64,000 bases of DNA from Ptychodera flava (taxonomy: Eukaryota; Hemichordata; Enteropneusta; Ptychoderidae): assembly GCF_041260155.1 (NCBI RefSeq), contig NC_091938.1:16131219-16195218 (forward strand). Reading direction: 5' to 3'. This document shows positions 49,401 through 64,000 of the stretch, one piece after another. Within the stretch, counting starts at the first letter, position 1. Each line of letters starts with the position of its first letter. The notes below the pieces were generated by a model that made no database searches, was not told the origin of the DNA, and saw only the letters and a program-made list of their open reading frames with translations. Made by a program: the position numbers and the translations under genes.

Positions 49401-50725
49401 CTTTGCAACTGAATCAAAAGTGTCATGTTCAATACACCAATTACCTGTCCAAGGACATCTTTGTTGATCATTTGAGAATACACAACTTCTGTTGTTTCTG
49501 AGTCTGTACAGTTTCTGACCATCTCACGATGCTCCAGACTAACTTCTGCTTTCATCTGTGCTGCGTTTCTTCTGTTTTCTTGGAGGGAGTGTTGACGCTG
49601 GATCTAAAAGAAAGAATGAAACAAAAAAAAAGGATCTAGCAGACAACTCAAATACACAAGTCTTTGTTCAATTATTGTAAACCCAAAGTCAACTTCAGGT
49701 TACAAGTTCATTGCAATACATGAACTGCCCTGAATTACAAGCCAAGAAAACCTGGGAAAGTTAATTGCCATTACGTACAATGTGATTTCCATCATTAATT
49801 TTATATGTTAATTATGCCTCAAAGAAAAGATCTACTATCACTTTATATCTCCCATAGAGCTACAAGGAACTGTTCACACATTGTATCTCTTTGTGTCAAT
49901 CAAGATTGATCCAAAAGTTTCAGAACATAAAATACAGTCCCTAGCAACACTGTGGAGGGACTGTGCCTATGTTATTACAAGAAATATGGGGCAAACACTG
50001 ATAGGAATCCAAAGAAAATCTTGCACGTTTTTAGAATCTATGTTACTTTTGCTCATTGTCCAATATGCATCTTGTTGTCTTGCAATTGCATATACTCTGT
50101 AGCACTGCTACAGTTATAATTTTTTGTCAAATTATAATCCTTTGGGATTACTTTGTGATATTTGTGTAAGAGAAACGCAGGTATTTTAAAGCCCCAGTAA
50201 TGCTAACTTTCGATGATTTTTTCATCATTTTATTTTATAAATCAATTGCAACTTCTTATTCTACTAGTACTCCCCAAAGAATGTTGAAACACCCACTATT
50301 TAGCTTGTCAGCTTAGCATCTATATGTGTAAAATGTGTGGTTATTGTTTACATTTGAATTCTAGTCCGGACCAGAAGTCAGTTTTCAACAATAGCAATGC
50401 AGTTTACAACCATACGGGCTGATTTGACAAGCTGGATACTGTGTATATCAACATTCTTTGGGGAGAAGAACAAGGAATTATGGTTCACATTCAAAATAAA
50501 AATGGTTACATATTATCATCAAAAGTTAGCATTACTGGGGCTTTAAGAATACCAGAACAAACATAATTGCAATTGTTTAAAGCAGCCAGGACATACCTTT
50601 TGCATTGCAGTGATTGACAGTATTGTCATGAGAAAGAAAAGTAAGACGCAGAGAACAAACAGTCTAAGAGGAGTCATTCTCCGAATGACGTAGTATCGAA
50701 GATATCGAGCCATCTTGGTTGCCAT
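40458..50725 (-). CDS. Exostosin-family (GT47) type II membrane glycosyltransferase, plant-like single-domain form
   Basis: Ten minus-strand coding exons: 50725-50597, 49603-49445, 46797-46639, 45943-45761, 44231-44098, 43013-42851, 42398-42274, 41791-41653, 41354-41223 and 40640-40458. Phases agree, giving about 501 aa. An in-frame TAA directly precedes the ATG. A basic N-terminus and one hydrophobic segment (~20-41, LFVLCVLLFFLMTI) predict a Golgi type II anchor, then a stem. The exostosin domain runs from LKIYIYDIS (~173): SSFVTKDPSKATFFFIPSRC, SYPYWDASLGSDHFYICGHN, DISLPP, LAFFAGTLDRGQLRPAF and the C-terminal donor-binding signature SPRLMDAVWFGCVPVIIADY (~400-420). No GT64 domain follows, unlike animal EXT1/EXT2, so the layout resembles plant GT47 enzymes. 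The sugar and acceptor are unknown. The acceptor of the 45943 exon and the donor at 46639 (GTTAGT) are the least certain junctions. Confidence 0.88.
40641..42850 (-). other. GT47 introns near the 3' end
   Basis: The introns are 40641-41222, 41355-41652, 41792-42273 and 42399-42850. The intron 41792-42273 starts with GC (AG|GCAAGT) rather than GT. A family A repeat lies in the last (42679-42773). Otherwise I see nothing in them. Confidence 0.75.
42679..42773 (+). repeat. Family A short TTAA repeat
   Basis: It shares ATGGTTTAGCCAAAA, ATTGTTACCAATG and GTGGATCTGTTTACAGG with the other copies and ends near TTAA at 42770-42773. Confidence 0.6.
43014..44097 (-). other. GT47 intron holding a TTAA element
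   Basis: This 1.1 kb intron contains the family C element at 43838-44061. The rest shows no exon. Confidence 0.75.
43838..44061 (+). repeat. Family C TTAA-flanked inverted-terminal element
   Basis: TTAA (43838-43841) is followed by CCCTTTGAGTGC, and the other end is GCACTCAAAGGG then TTAA (44058-44061): perfect 12-bp terminal inverted repeats and exact TTAA flanks. A diverged inverted copy lies at about 319-549. CCC ends and TTAA targets point to piggyBac-type mobilisation. Confidence 0.85.
44232..45760 (-). other. GT47 intron holding a family B repeat
   Basis: This 1.5 kb intron contains the family B repeat at 44537-44892. Nothing else was recognised. Confidence 0.7.
44537..44892 (+). repeat. 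Dispersed ~355-bp TIR repeat, family B, copy 2
   Basis: TTAAGGTAGAATGTGCCTCG at the left and GAGGCGCATACTACCTTAA at the right form inverted termini ending in TTAA. Internal sequence matches copies at 9657-10013, 54672-55025 and 57172-57928. This is the best-preserved copy. Confidence 0.85.
45944..46638 (-). other. GT47 intron with a family A repeat
   Basis: This 0.7 kb intron includes a family A copy (46427-46515) with TTTCACCACC and GTGGACCTGTTTACAGGG blocks. Its donor GTTAGT is weak, so the exon end at 46639 could shift. Confidence 0.6.
46427..46515 (+). repeat. Family A short TTAA repeat
   Basis: It aligns with 28399-28491 in the same orientation, ending GGGGGTGAACAGGTT. Confidence 0.7.
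46798..49444 (-). other. GT47 intron with a tandem array
   Basis: This 2.6 kb intron holds the 162-bp period array at about 47640-48130 and AT-rich DNA. Minus-strand frames across the array are by-products of a period divisible by three. Confidence 0.7.
47640..48175 (-). repeat. Three-unit tandem array, 162-bp period
   Basis: The block GTGCATAT(A/G) recurs with its GC at 47699, 47861 and 48023, exactly 162 bp apart. Each unit also has AATCGCTCC followed by an AGC...CTGAGA block and an AAAATGGC(T/C)GCCA block. The array ends in a CGCACGGACATGACC segment followed by CCCCGGACGTTGTCCATGGGG. Confidence 0.85.
49604..50596 (-). other. First coding intron of the GT47 gene
   Basis: This 1.0 kb intron contains a complete TTAA-flanked element at 50186-50546. 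No exon is seen. Confidence 0.75.
50186..50546 (+). mobile_element. TTAA-flanked MITE, 353 bp, with ~29-bp inverted ends (family D)
   Basis: TTAA at 50186-50189 and 50543-50546 brackets 50190-50542. Ends are AGCCCCAGTAATGCTAACTTT and its near-perfect inverse. The interior shares ATTCTAGTCCGGACC with the 21563 element. There is no coding capacity. The structure fits a piggyBac- or Kolobok-type non-autonomous transposon. Confidence 0.88.
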
Positions 50726-51006
50726 TTAATCTTGGCATCTCTGAGTCCAATCACCGCCACTGGGGAGAAAAGTATGTTTGGAGACGAGGTCCAGTCTCTG
50801 AAAGACAGATAGAGAAAGTTAGTGATGTAATACAGATGCAATGAGAACAGCTTTGACACTGTGTAAGGGCGGCTAGCCTGCTGGGCTGATTCAAAATGCT
50901 GGCATTACAAAGCGTCCTTTTTATCATTCTGGAAAGTGCAGTTTATCCCAGGGCCAAACCATTTCATTACTAGTGCCTTGTAGTTGTATAGTTGGGAAAT
51001 TATGCA

Positions 51007-51140
51007 ATTTCAATACAATACAATACAATACAGACAGTATACAGTACAGTACAATACAATACAATTACAATACAATACAATACAATACAATACAATACAA
51101 TACAATTAATACAAAATACAATACAATGATACAATACAAT
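51007..51140 (+). repeat. (AATAC)n minisatellite
   Basis: Imperfect pentanucleotide repeats of AATAC on the plus strand, with ACAGT and AATTA variants. Confidence 0.92.
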
Positions 51141-51372
51141 TGCATTCCATAACAACAGCACTTTTGAAAGTATAGTAAAAGAACTCACAATCAGATCACG
51201 GAGATAAAAACCTCCATGAGGCATGTCATACTGTAACCCAAAATATCTGGCTGCACACCACTGACTCCCTTCAGTGAGAATTGGATAGTTCGGTATCGAC
51301 AAATATTAATGATAGACAAAGTGGGCATGGCACTGATAGTGATAACGTTAGTGAGGGGGGGGGGGTGGTTAC

Positions 51373-51985
51373 AGTGCTATATAGTATCACGTGGGTCCTA
51401 CTAATTACTGCCCGTGACTGCCCGTAGCTGCCCGAGGACTGCCCGAGAACTGCCCGAGGACTGCCCGAGGAGCAAGTAGGCCTAATTTCGCCAATTTTAA
51501 CACTAAGCCAATAGCTTGAACTTATATTATGCCTGGCTAACCAAAAATATCATTGATTTAGTGTTTTCTTTAGCGGCTTTAGAACCCGAAAGACGCCGGG
51601 CTTTCGACGAGAAAGACGTCCCCGGCTTGATTGTGAGATCATACCATTCAGTGCAAGGGGTGGTAGGCTATCAAGCTGTACGCACTCGGCGAGGTTATTG
51701 TACCACCTCTCGGACTAAATGGTATGATCTTACTATCAAGCTGGCGGATGTCCTTCGAGCGGGGCCGTCTTCAGAGTTCCAAAACCGCCGGAGAAAACAT
51801 CAGGTTAACGCCAAATCAATGATATTTTTGGTTGGCTGGGCATGATATAAACTGAACCTATTGGCCTAGTGTTAAAATTGGCGAAATTTGGCCCACTTTT
51901 TCCTCGGGCAGTTCTCGGGCAGTCCTCAGGCAGCTACGGGCAGTCACGGGCAGTAATTAGTAGGACAGTGCTATATAGTATCACG
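51373..51985. mobile_element. 572-bp palindromic foldback element with 19-bp flanking direct repeats
   Basis: The element 51395-51966 starts GTCCTACTAATTACTGCCCG and ends in the exact inverse. The arms continue inward through repeated CTGCCCG(AGG/TAG) units, then ATTTCGCCAATTTTAACAC / GTGTTAAAATTGGCGAAAT, then AAATATCATTGATTT and its inverse, then GATCATACCATT / AATGGTATGATC near the centre. The whole element is one imperfect hairpin. AGTGCTATATAGTATCACG occurs directly on both sides (51373-51391 and 51967-51985), presumably a target duplication. A 109-codon frame inside it is not supported as a gene. Confidence 0.92.
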
Positions 51986-52304
51986 GTTTGTGGTGAGACC
52001 GTGACTCCACTGTCACTGAGTCAAATTTATCGAGCCCCGAGATTGGAAATGGTGTTAACAGTGTTGTTAATATTATCACGTGAAAATGTTGATATTTACC
52101 TTACATTATTCATGCATCCCTTTCTTTTAACTTATGCACTGGGGTGGTAAAGGAAGGAAACCCATCGGGGTCGGGGAAAACGATTTTACTTCACACCTTC
52201 TCACGACAAGCACGACAGACTCACGGATCGGATGCACCGGTACGGTGTGCCAACAAGGTATCGTGACCTCACCACGACCTCTCATCATGCAAATCCGAGT
52301 AGCA

Positions 52305-52317
52305 TGACCTTTGATCT
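52305..52317 (-). promoter_or_regulatory. Candidate DR1 nuclear-receptor element upstream of ERG28
   Basis: The minus strand reads AGATCAAAGGTCA, two half-sites one base apart, the layout bound by HNF4/RXR-type receptors. It sits about 70 bp upstream of the proposed 5' exon donor. Motif evidence only. Confidence 0.35.
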
Positions 52318-53139
52318 CTCCAGTTCAGTCGTACGATTCCTTCATTCGAAACGAACGGGGACTATTCTGGAGGACCCATAGCACTGAGGGTAAGTTCTTT
52401 CCAAATCTAGGATAACTCATGACCTGCGTAGTTAAGTTCTGATGATGCACACAGCCCGAGTAACGAAATATGCCATTATCGCTGCAAAACACATTCAAAC
52501 CAGTACATAATCACAGGAGTAACACGTTTTAACGTTGCGAAGCTGTGTCAAGCGCCCGTAGTAAATTTGTAGTGATATCATGGGCGTCCGGGTGTCCACG
52601 CATTGATGGAGAGAGCCTGCATGTAGGGAGCCTGCTTGAGAGTATAGCGGTATACCAAACCCCGAAGATATAAAACAGTGTACCACCATCAGCACCATGC
52701 CATACTGGTGCTAGGATTGAGTGATCAGGTCAGGTCGTGCCATTCCCAAAATGCAATACCCGAGGGCCTGTGCCGTGCAGCCAGGACTCGGATGATCCCG
52801 AAAAGTGGGGGATCAGTTAAATCACTAAAATGATGGCATGACCTTGATTTATGTCAATTGAAAATGCTCAGTAGCGTATTAAAGCCACAGTCAGCATGAA
52901 ACCTAGTATTACCGTTTTGTAGGCGAGAATGTTTTACCCACGTTCCCCAAGGCCAATGGCCCCACTTCGCGTGATTTATCCCTTCCCTGCCGTGATGGGA
53001 ACTCAAATGACACAATTTTCACCATATATAGTAAAGTGATACCCTTTTGAACTTTAAGGGTCTTTTTGCGACAGTTTACATCTAAAACTTTGCAATATCA
53101 AATCATGAATTTTTTCTCACTCCAGGACATTTTTGCAAC

Positions 53140-55226
53140 ATGGCAGTGAGTATGGAGAGGGTTCTCAGGGGTTGGATATGTCTAGTGGCTGTTATGGCAT
53201 TTGGAAGTACCATACAGTGTTTTGTCAGTCAGTCAGTACCTGGCAGACTCTATACAGTGCAACCCAAATATGGTAAGTGCCTCTAATTGTCAAATTATAG
53301 GCTGCATGCATATTTTTGCCACTTGAAATGTGCTCAACAGCTGTAGGAAATTTAGACACAATTCTTGATCAAGCAAGTGGGAGACAGAAGATGATCAGCA
53401 ATGGCAGTTGACAAAGCTTTTGTTTTTGTTTGCTTTCGTTTTCAAAATCTAAATCAGCAAAATAATATTTAGTTGTGTCGTTCTATGGATACATTGGAGA
53501 AATGAGTTAATATGTCTAATAATCTATCACCAGTAGAAATATGCCATAATGCTGGTACTGCACCATGAAGGCTGTGACACTTGAGAATGAACATGTGGAC
53601 TTTGACTGATGTCCACAAAACCTATGCAATGTCAAAATTTAAAAGCATTATCAACAAATATTGGACTCATTTCCACGATTACTGGTTTTACTTCTTTTCA
53701 GTTAATCCATTGATGTCAAGATTATTCGGTGTTTGGACACTTTTAGCTGCTTTTGTAAGATTTTTTGGTGCTGTCCACATCACATGCAAACCGTAAGTAC
53801 TTTATACTAGATGGTGTAAGATATTTCGACAACGCACATTGAGGGCGCTGTTGCAAGAATCCTCTCCGGTTCCGTCATCACATGGTAACCTACAAGTAGC
53901 CATCTTTTAGGTAATTCTTGTCAGCCCTGCCAACAGAATAATTTTTTTTGACTTGATGGCTGAAAATTAACAGACATTTTTGTATTATGCAGCATCCGAT
54001 GGAAAGCTTTGATTTCTGTATTTTTGCTAATAGAAGAAATCCAGAAAATGGAATCACAATGACAATGCTGAATAAAAAGTGTGTTTTGATTTACTGACAA
54101 ATCAGTGAATTTAAATTCCACTGAAACTCTCTGGAACATTAAAATAAGTAAATTAAATCCCAATGAAAATTAATGATTTCACAGCAGTCTTTCCACATAC
54201 AAAGCTCAATCAAAAGTATGTACAGAACAACAAGATTCCTGGATGAATGTATTTGACAATATATGTCAAGTTTTTCCATTGTTACACAATGCAATGTGAG
54301 TTTGAATAGCTTAAGCTATGACTTGTGGATTTCAAACCAATTGGAGTTTCTTTTATCTAATCAATACAACATTTTCTTCCTCATTTTTTGCAGGATATAT
54401 AATTTAACTCTTGTATCTTTTATCATCGCCATGGTCCATTTCCTTCTAGAGGTATTTGTGTATAAAACTGCAGCTTTTGAAATAGGTGTAATTACCCCAA
54501 TACTAATTGCAGGTGAGAATAGATGATTGGCATTTCCAAGACTATTTGTGAAATCTTCCTTGGTGGATTGTGCATATTGATAGACTTAGATTGAATTTTA
54601 ACAGTAAAGTACCATAAACATGGAGAAGCTTTTTTCTGTCTTTTTGTAATTTATTTAGACTTCAAAATCTTGAAAGATGAGAACGTTCAAGTGAAAGACT
54701 CAAACTTTTGCTCAAACTTTCATCAAGGAATATGTTTGCCATTCTCTTTGAAAATCAAGAATAAAAATCAGGGGTCACCATACAAATTTTGGTAATACCG
54801 AAACAAAGTACCCAAGATTTACCAATACTTGAAATTCAAAATGCCCGCTATCCCTGTGTTAACTCTATGGAGAAAAATAAAATTTTCGATTTTCAAAAAA
54901 CTAAGACAGTAAAACGTTTTCTTACACCAAGAGCTTAAAATGAACCCCCACGAGTGGTAGATCAGAAAAGAATTGTAAAAGTTTGAGAGTCCAAATATCT
55001 GTCCCCGAGGTACATTCTACCTTAATTGTTTGGCTTTTAGACATCAGAGGTAGAAATGCTTTCAAGAGAAGATTAAAGGTCATCCGAGGTGAAAGGTGAA
55101 AAGATATTATTTTCATTATTCAATTTTGTTTACTTTTCAGGTGGTTCTGTAATACTTATGTTGATTGGTTACAACTATGTGGAGTTTGATGTACCATCAA
55201 GACCCCATGCTAAGAAACTGCAGTAG
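53140..55226 (+). CDS. ERG28: ERG28 family sterol biosynthesis scaffold protein
   Basis: Four coding exons (53140-53272, 53702-53792, 54394-54512, 55141-55226) with GT-AG introns and matching phases encode 142 aa, close to human ERG28 (140 aa). The N-terminus MAVSMERVLRGWICLVAVMA begins the first membrane segment. FGVWTLLAAFVRFFGAVHI matches the conserved TFGIWTLLSSVIR region, HFLLEVFVYKTAAFEIGVIT matches HFLSELFVYGTAA, and GGSVILMLIGYNYVE is the last membrane segment. The tail SRPHAKKLQ is basic, as in ER-resident proteins. In yeast Erg28 tethers the C-4 demethylation enzymes (Erg25/26/27) in the ER; the animal protein is taken to act likewise. A 5' untranslated exon is likely. Confidence 0.95.
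53273..55140 (+). other. ERG28 introns
   Basis: The introns are 53273-53701, 53793-54393 and 54513-55140, all GT-AG. The third contains an inverted family B repeat (about 54672-55025), ending only ~115 bp before the last exon. Confidence 0.8.
54672..55025 (-). repeat. Dispersed ~355-bp TIR repeat, family B, copy 3 (inverted)
   Basis: The reverse complement matches 44537-44892 through the GGCCATTTTGAATTTC-like and GAGAATGG blocks. The right end CATTCTACCTTAA is preserved; the left end has diverged. Confidence 0.8.
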
Positions 55227-55439
55227 CAGTTTTATCTTTGAAGTGAAATTCTTGTAGTTCTTCATGATCTTCCAATCTTTGCCTGATTTTGTACCAAAGC
55301 AGCAATGTTTTTTTATACTTTGAGTAACCTTGTCATTTAAGTCAGCATTAATATTAATTAAAGGTTTCTGAAAGACTTCTTAAATAACTTGTCATTTTTA
55401 GCTCACATGTTCACACACATGAGGTAATGTCACAGCGAT

Positions 55440-55475
55440 GTCTGTGTGTCTGTCTGTCTGTCTGTCTGTCTGTTG
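55440..55475 (+). repeat. (TCTG)n microsatellite
   Basis: Tandem TCTG units followed by TTGGCGCCATATCTCAAGAA, an arrangement that looks like the 5' part of a dispersed repeat. Confidence 0.85.
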
Positions 55476-55699
55476 GCGCCATATCTCAAGAACGGCTTAT
55501 CAGATCAGAATCAAATCTGTTACATAGATACAATTTGCAAATGGCATATTTTACGCTTATTTGCATAATTAATGATTGTGAAAAAAAAACATTTACATTA
55601 ACAACAGCTGCCGAAGATTTGATGAAAATTGCTACAAATGGTGATCACACTAGGATATATCACCTGTGAAAACTACTAAGGGACGACATCTAAGTTAAT

Positions 55700-56790
55700 C
55701 GCTAATTTGCACATTTAATGAACTTTCCTAATTAGGGATATATATCTGAATCGACTTAATCAAAGTTGACAAAACTTGCTATGTACATGGAAGATCCTGT
55801 GATACAACATTATTGAAAGTCATAGTATGATATGACATAATTGAAAGGTATTAAAAATTTTTACTTCAGCTAAGAACTAATTTGCATATTTGACAAATTT
55901 TCCTAATTAGGGATATATCTGAATTGGCGTGATCAAAGTTCTGTTCAAAGCCCGTATCGTGTATTTTTTAACAAATTTGAAGACTTAATAGCAGCAACTC
56001 ATATGACTTCAGAAATGTGCCTGTCTTCAGTATCTCTATAGTATCAGCCCTCCCTGTTGTTAATTCTGTTCCTATTCCTTATCTTGAAGTTTTAATTCCA
56101 TTCTCTCTGTAGGGAAGGCTATTTTTTGAAAAACGTTAGCCTTTCCCTTTGTTAATTCTGTTCTAATCCCTTATCTTGTATTTTTATTCCATTCTTTTTA
56201 TAGGGTAGTTTATTTTTGAAAAACACGTGCTCTCATTGTTAATTCTGTTCCCATCCCTTATCTTGTATATTTAATTCCAACCTAAATAATGCTAAAAGAT
56301 ACAGCTACAGTTCCTCTTTATACAGTCGGTATATTTTTGAAAAAACACAAGCCTCCCTGAATATTATGTTTCGAGCCCTAATCTGTATTTTATGTGTGTC
56401 TTGAAATATTATATAGCAGCAATCAGTATGACTTCAAAATTGTCTATATGACTTCATATGTGTCCCTTAATTTTGAGGTAGGTATATTTTTGGAAAAACA
56501 ATAGTCCTCCCCCGTGTTAATTTTGTCTCGAGCCCTATTTTTTTTTAGTTTTCATGTCCATTCACGTATTTAAAAGCAGCGATTATTATGACTTCAAATG
56601 TGTCAATTTATAGACTAGGCATACTCATATAAACACTAGCCCTCCCAACTGTTACACTGTAATTCTGTCTCCAGCCCTAATCCTGTATTTTGATATCCAA
56701 CTTGAAGTATTCAATAGCAGCAATTAGTATGATTTCAAAAGTGTCCGTTTAACTTCAAAAGGGTCCCATTGTGGGATAGGTATTGTCAGA
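55700..56790 (+). repeat. Degenerate tandem/dispersed repeat array
   Basis: A CCTAATTAGGGATATAT unit with the following GATCAAAGTT-type block occurs twice (about 55705 and 55895). From about 55960, several units repeat the order TATGACTTCAAA, TATTTTTGAAAAAC, CCTCCC, GTTAATTCTGT, CCCTTATCTTGTAT. Unit lengths vary, so indels have degraded the array. Confidence 0.7.
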
Positions 56791-57171
56791 CTTGAGTTTT
56801 AATCCTCTATATCGCACTGCACTTTTAGCATTAGGACATGTTTGAGGTCTCAAGGTAGACTCGGTTCAAGTCGGTGAATTTAAAAAAATTAAATCATTTA
56901 TAATAGTTTCCCTTGTGTCTCTCCTATTTCGTATAAACCTATCCGGAATTTGGCAGCTCACGCCAGGTTTTCCCAGCGATTGAATGCGTCACGTTTGAGT
57001 CTGCGCAGTAGTGAGTTAGTTTCTGCCGGAAACTCCGCTGTATAGCGTTCACCCTACTCATTGCGTCCACTCACGCGCACGTTTCACATGAAAGTAGAAT
57101 ACAAATCATTGCGTTCACTCGTGGCCACTCAAACATTCACAAATCACAGACTTGAACCAAGTCTGAGTCTC

Positions 57172-57928
57172 AAGGTAGTATGCGCCTCGAAAGTAAACGA
57201 CTTCAACTTTTGCTCCAATTTTCCTCAAGGAATATGTTAAACCAAATCTGATTAAAATCAGATGTAGAGTACGGCGACGTCTACTTACGCGTACGCGGTA
57301 TTCTCTTGCTGCCGCCTCGTAGTGAGAGGCGACAACAAGACAATACCGCGTACGCGTAAGTAGTCGCCGTACTCTACATCTGATTTTAATCAGATTGATG
57401 TTAAACCATTCTTTTTCAAAATCAAGAATAAAAAGCGGGGGTCACCGTGCAAATTTTGGTACAGTACCAAAATTTGCACGGTTGGAACTCATTTGGGGTA
57501 ATGCGATGGTGAAGTTATGTCTGTTTAATCTGCAAATGTTTCAAAGTCATCTGCTTTTTCTTTTACATTATACACTTGTTTTATGAGTAATTTGTAATAT
57601 TGAAACACTCGGCTATACGACACCTAACACTTTTCTGAAATTTCAAAAATATGAAAATCCAATTATCTCAAATTAATATTAGTTCCACTCGTGTTTACTT
57701 GAGAAACAAATTACTCAAGATTTACCGATATTTGAAATTCAAAATGGCTGCCATCCTTGTGTTAACTCTATGGAGAAAAAATAAAATTTTCTATTTTCGA
57801 AAAACTAAGCAGAGAAAAAGTTTTCTTACACCAACAGCTTTAAAACGAACACAACAAGTGATAGATCAGAAAAGAATTGAAAAAGTTTGAGAGTCCGAAT
57901 ATCTGTCCCTGAGGTGCATTCTACCTTT
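57172..57928 (-). repeat. Family B repeat, copy 4, broken by two insertions
   Basis: Its outer parts match the reverse complement of 44537-44892, from AAGGTAGTATGCGCCTCGAA at the left to CATTCTACCTTTAA at the right. It is interrupted by the palindromic element at 57243-57397 and by about 230 bp of unrelated sequence (~57471-57705), which begins with an inverted copy of the adjacent TACCAAAATTTGCACGG. Confidence 0.8.
57234..57406. mobile_element. Palindromic foldback MITE with 9-bp target duplication, copy 2
   Basis: The element 57243-57397 (155 bp) has nearly perfect arms, including AATCTGATTAAAATCAGATG and GAGTACGGCGAC, and is a close relative of 29887-30031. Direct repeats ATGTTAAAC flank it (57234-57242 and 57398-57406). 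It sits inside the family B repeat, so it inserted later. Confidence 0.92.
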
Positions 57929-58437
57929 AACAGTCCTCCGACGGTTGTTGCTGCTGTTGCGCACTGCCCTACATTCTTCACATGTCAATGTTCGTACAAA
58001 GTGTAAATACTCATGGCCACACAGTACCTGTCAGTAAATAAGTTTTAAAAGAAGAATTTTGAATACTTTTTACTAGTTTCTTTCGTCTGAGAAGTTTACC
58101 AACGAAACAGTGTTTGAACCTTTGTCATAGACCTGTTTTCGAGAGTACGCCTTTGAATAAGATGTGTCATTCAAACGTGTAAACCTTGGCCGTGTACGCC
58201 ATTCTAGCTTCAAAGCGTCGGACACTGAACAAGGGTACGCGAAGGCAAGTAGGGTCATTGCTTTCAATACATACGTTCAATTCTGACCTTTAATGAATTT
58301 CGAGTGTATGCCAACACGCGGATCAACATCAGTCGCCTACACTCGTCATAACAAGTAGTAGGCCTACAGTTCGATTTTGGGTGGTTCTACGACACCATCT
58401 AATTTTCATAAACATTTGAACGCTTTTATTCCAAAGG

Positions 58438-64000
<5,563 letters not shown>

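Larger units (their letters stand above)
50726..53139. other. Divergent intergenic region between GT47 and ERG28
   Basis: It carries the 5' ends of both genes. A minus-strand acceptor (CTTTCAG, exon from 50797) suggests a GT47 5' untranslated exon. On the plus strand, a donor at 52390 and an acceptor ending at 53125 suggest an ERG28 5' untranslated exon before 52389. Between them lie an (AATAC)n tract, a G run (about 51354-51365) and a large foldback element. Confidence 0.6.
55227..58437. other. Intergenic region between ERG28 and ANKH-like genes, repeat-rich
   Basis: It begins with the ERG28 3' UTR. It then holds a (TCTG)n tract and duplicated AT-rich units, a degenerate tandem array (about 55960-56790), a family B repeat interrupted by a nested palindromic element (57172-57928), and the ANKH 5' flank. 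No gene was recognised. Confidence 0.6.

Noticed and set aside
51516..51845. 109-codon open frame inside the foldback element
   Set aside because: The frame lies across a palindrome, so its sequence is self-complementary; it resembles no transposase.
58073..58267. Minus-strand 64-codon frame upstream of ANKH, considered as a divergent gene's first exon
   Set aside because: No recognised domain and no matching downstream exon; left as unexplained sequence.

Overview
The window looks like nuclear DNA of an invertebrate animal. It is AT-rich, its genes are split by GT-AG introns, it holds many short dispersed repeats, and it is rich in the TACATGTA-type motifs common in invertebrate genomes. 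The gene content (LRRD1, TMEM41A, SOSS-B/NABP, ERG28 and ANKH families plus a plant-type exostosin glycosyltransferase) fits an invertebrate deuterostome such as a hemichordate, echinoderm or lancelet. A lophotrochozoan is not excluded, and the species cannot be fixed from sequence alone.

Six protein-coding genes could be built exon by exon, with splice phases that agree. (1) 2360-13205 (+): LRRD1-like, an acidic N-terminus, about 25 leucine-rich repeats and a C-terminal death domain in two coding exons; both exons carry an apparent one-base loss in a C run. (2) 20923-28140 (+): TMEM41A-like VTT-domain membrane protein, five exons, 265 aa. (3) 32775-36771 (+): single-stranded-DNA-binding subunit of the SOSS complex (NABP family), six exons, 229 aa, with an arginine/glycine-rich tail. 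(4) 40458-50725 (-): type II membrane exostosin (GT47) glycosyltransferase of the plant-like single-domain type, ten coding exons, about 501 aa, one intron of the GC-AG class. (5) 53140-55226 (+): ERG28 sterol-synthesis scaffold, four coding exons, 142 aa. (6) 58438-63588 and beyond the window end (+): ANKH-like transporter, six exons seen, 3' part missing.

The genes look functionally unrelated, as expected for an animal chromosome. Genes 4 and 5 are divergently transcribed from a shared ~2.4 kb region that holds a 572-bp foldback element.

The rest is intron and intergenic DNA with many short non-autonomous elements. Several families have ends consistent with TTAA target sites (piggyBac-like). 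One palindromic family has 9-bp target duplications and occurs twice; one of its copies sits inside another element. There are remnants of non-LTR retrotransposons, a 162-bp tandem array, long hairpins and microsatellites. I found no tRNA, rRNA, CRISPR or bacterial-type system. No new multi-gene system is visible; the most unusual items are the foldback element with its 19-bp flanking repeat, the paired C-run frameshifts in LRRD1, and the plant-type GT47 gene.
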